A DNA stretch of 5,205 nucleotides from Patescibacteria group bacterium (GTDB lineage: Bacteria > Patescibacteriota > Minisyncoccia > Phycocordibacterales > CAIRYW01), in NCBI GenBank assembly GCA_030917145.1, contig JAUPVJ010000042.1, forward strand, positions 1 through 5,205. The letters are read 5' to 3'. How positions within the stretch are numbered: position 1 is the stretch's first letter; each line of letters opens with the position of its first letter. The notes under the pieces were generated by a model. It was not told where the DNA came from. It saw nothing but the letters and a program-made list of their open reading frames with translations, and did no database searches. This document shows, in pieces, positions 4,362 to 5,205 of this stretch. The translations under genes and the position numbers were made by a program.

Positions 4362-4736
4362 TTACTCCCAATGCGCTTTAAAGTTTACAATTTCTTCTAC
4401 CAGATTTTCTGCGCTTTGCCCCTTAAAACAAATTGCTCGGTCGTCTACGTACACAAAAGCTAGAGGTTTTCCTGGATTGTCGCCCTGCTTGTTTGGGTTG
4501 TGGTTTATATAGTCATATGGAATATTTCTCTCTTCCAAGTAACTTCGTAAAAATTCATCTCCGCGCGATGAGTGGATCAAAATATTAAATCCCTTTTCTT
4601 TTAAAAGTTTTATAGCTTTTACAGTTTCTTCAATCGGCTCTTCTTTGTGATCTTTACTTATGAAGCCACTGTACTTTGCAATTACTCCATCAAAATCAAA
4701 GGCGATTGTTTTAGTTTTAGGTTTTTCTTCGGACAT
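4362..4736 (-). CDS. Small HAD-type hydrolase (probable phosphatase)
   Basis: 124 residues, soluble; short for the HAD superfamily, with no room for a large cap domain. Motif I is AFDFDGVIA (12-20), with D14 as nucleophile and D16 as acid/base. Motif II is in IHSSRGDEF (54-62), with S56 or S57 in the phosphate-binding position. K90 in PGKPLAFVYVDDRAICF (88-104) fits motif III, and D98-D99 is the metal-binding motif IV. All catalytic positions are therefore present. The VDDRAI.F ending and small size resemble cap-less HAD hydrolases related to the BT0820 type, which have unknown physiological substrates. Such proteins probably act on a small phosphorylated metabolite in the cytoplasm; the actual substrate cannot be told. 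It follows the three-helix membrane protein gene after 31 bases and may share its transcript; a TCTAAT at 4761-4766 is a weak candidate promoter of its own. Confidence 0.88.
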   Translation of the reverse strand: MSEEKPKTKTIAFDFDGVIAKYSGFISKDHKEEPIEETVKAIKLLKEKGFNILIHSSRGDEFLRSYLEERNIPYDYINHNPNKQGDNPGKPLAFVYVDDRAICFKGQSAENLVEEIVNFKAHWE

Positions 4737-4767
4737 TATTTGTTATTTAAGTTTTTAGTTATTAGAT

Positions 4768-5190
4768 TTAAAAATTCAAACTACTCGGTCTAGGAGGGGC
4801 GGGAATCTTTTCTGCGCACGCATTTTTTGAAGTACCAAATAAAGTATAAACAATAATTACAATAAATATTCCTAAAGAACTTATTAATATTATTCTAAAT
4901 ATTTTTTCTATTTTAGAAATTCCCAGCTTTTTATAATCGCTAAATGAATCTTTTTTTGTGATTTTTAATTTTATATATCGTATTAAAATAAAAATTAGTC
5001 CTATTAAAACCACAAACATCAATGCTAAAACTTTTCCAAACAAATAGTCAGGGTGCCAAATCTCATATAATCTTTTTGTAGAAGCTACCCAAGAATTAGA
5101 ACCACACAGAAACATTACAGTAAAAAAAACAGGAAAACTAAATACAAAAAGTAGACCCACCCCACATCCATATAAAAATGTTTTTTTCAT
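4768..5190 (-). CDS. Three-helix membrane protein of unknown function
   Basis: 140 residues with helices at about 6-28, 52-73 and 97-118. A loop between helices 1 and 2 (30-51) has several aromatic residues, including YEIWHPDYLFG (42-52). A strongly basic segment between helices 2 and 3 (71-96, with KLKITKKD and YKKLGISKIEK) is predicted cytoplasmic by the positive-inside rule, which puts the N-terminus and the C-terminal tail on the far side of the membrane. The tail carries C125 and a Pro-rich stretch IPAPPRP (129-135). I recognise no family. It is the most AT-rich gene here, about 26% GC over 4801-5160. The ATG comes 6 bases after a TATAGT box, supporting this start and a leaderless mRNA. 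Confidence 0.8.
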   Translation of the reverse strand: MKKTFLYGCGVGLLFVFSFPVFFTVMFLCGSNSWVASTKRLYEIWHPDYLFGKVLALMFVVLIGLIFILIRYIKLKITKKDSFSDYKKLGISKIEKIFRIILISSLGIFIVIIVYTLFGTSKNACAEKIPAPPRPSSLNF

Positions 5191-5196
5191 AAATTA

Positions 5197-5202
5197 ACTA
5201 TA
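5197..5202 (-). promoter_or_regulatory. -10 box of the 4768-5190 gene (leaderless)
   Basis: TATAGT on the minus strand, five of six bases of the consensus, ends 6 bases before the ATG, the same spacing as the box before the M14-like gene. The TGn extension is absent (TTA precedes it) and the window ends before any -35 could be judged. Confidence 0.5.
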
Positions 5203-5205
5203 TAA

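Noticed and set aside
4269..4463. Plus-strand frame of 64 codons
   Set aside because: It crosses the terminator at 4330-4355 and runs antisense into the HAD gene.
1..5205. CRISPR array, insertion sequence, tRNA or phage module
   Set aside because: No regularly spaced repeats, no transposase or integrase motifs, no cloverleaf-like segment and no phage structural proteins were found. The window reads as ordinary small chromosomal genes.

Overview
The window looks like a chromosomal piece of a Patescibacteria (Candidate Phyla Radiation) genome, probably a Parcubacteria/Paceibacteria lineage. This is inferred from small, mostly unnamed membrane proteins, AT-rich DNA, very short spacers, no Shine-Dalgarno sequences at any start, and small families (YwqK/MORN-like, DUF1059, DUF1761) that I recall from such genomes. 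I cannot name the species. No rRNA, tRNA, CRISPR array, insertion sequence or integrase is visible.

Layout from left to right. Positions 1-177 (minus) hold the 5' end of a membrane-anchored secreted protein that runs off the window. Positions 199-1107 (minus) hold a membrane-anchored M14 carboxypeptidase-like protein whose zinc and catalytic residues appear to be replaced; the cut-off neighbour shares its mature-domain entry motif GKSVEGR, so the two look like tandem paralogues. Positions 1182-1562 and 1600-1896 (minus) hold two small membrane proteins of unknown function. Positions 1963-2439 (plus) hold a lone GC-rich gene of unknown function with its own rho-independent terminator. Positions 2500-2949 (minus) encode a DUF1761-type membrane protein. 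Positions 3001-3225, 3237-3485 and 3533-3979 (minus) encode a DUF1059 protein, a MORN/YwqK-like protein and a four-helix membrane protein. Positions 4115-4327 (plus) encode a small four-cysteine protein with its own terminator. Positions 4362-4736 and 4768-5190 (minus) encode a small HAD-type hydrolase and a three-helix membrane protein. No stretch longer than about 150 bases is without a gene.

The genes do not form one obvious pathway. The strongest shared theme is the cell envelope: seven of the eleven genes encode a membrane protein or a protein with an N-terminal anchor. Two regulatory patterns run across the window. First, most minus-strand genes sit just downstream of an extended -10 box (TGnTATAAT or close), often only 6-12 bases from the ATG, implying leaderless or nearly leaderless mRNAs. 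Second, the two plus-strand genes stand alone, are clearly richer in GC, each end in a strong hairpin plus T-run, and each have a TTGACT box upstream.

The most interesting items are the apparently inactive M14-like protein beside a probable paralogue, the recurring leaderless promoter architecture, and the two GC-rich plus-strand single-gene units.
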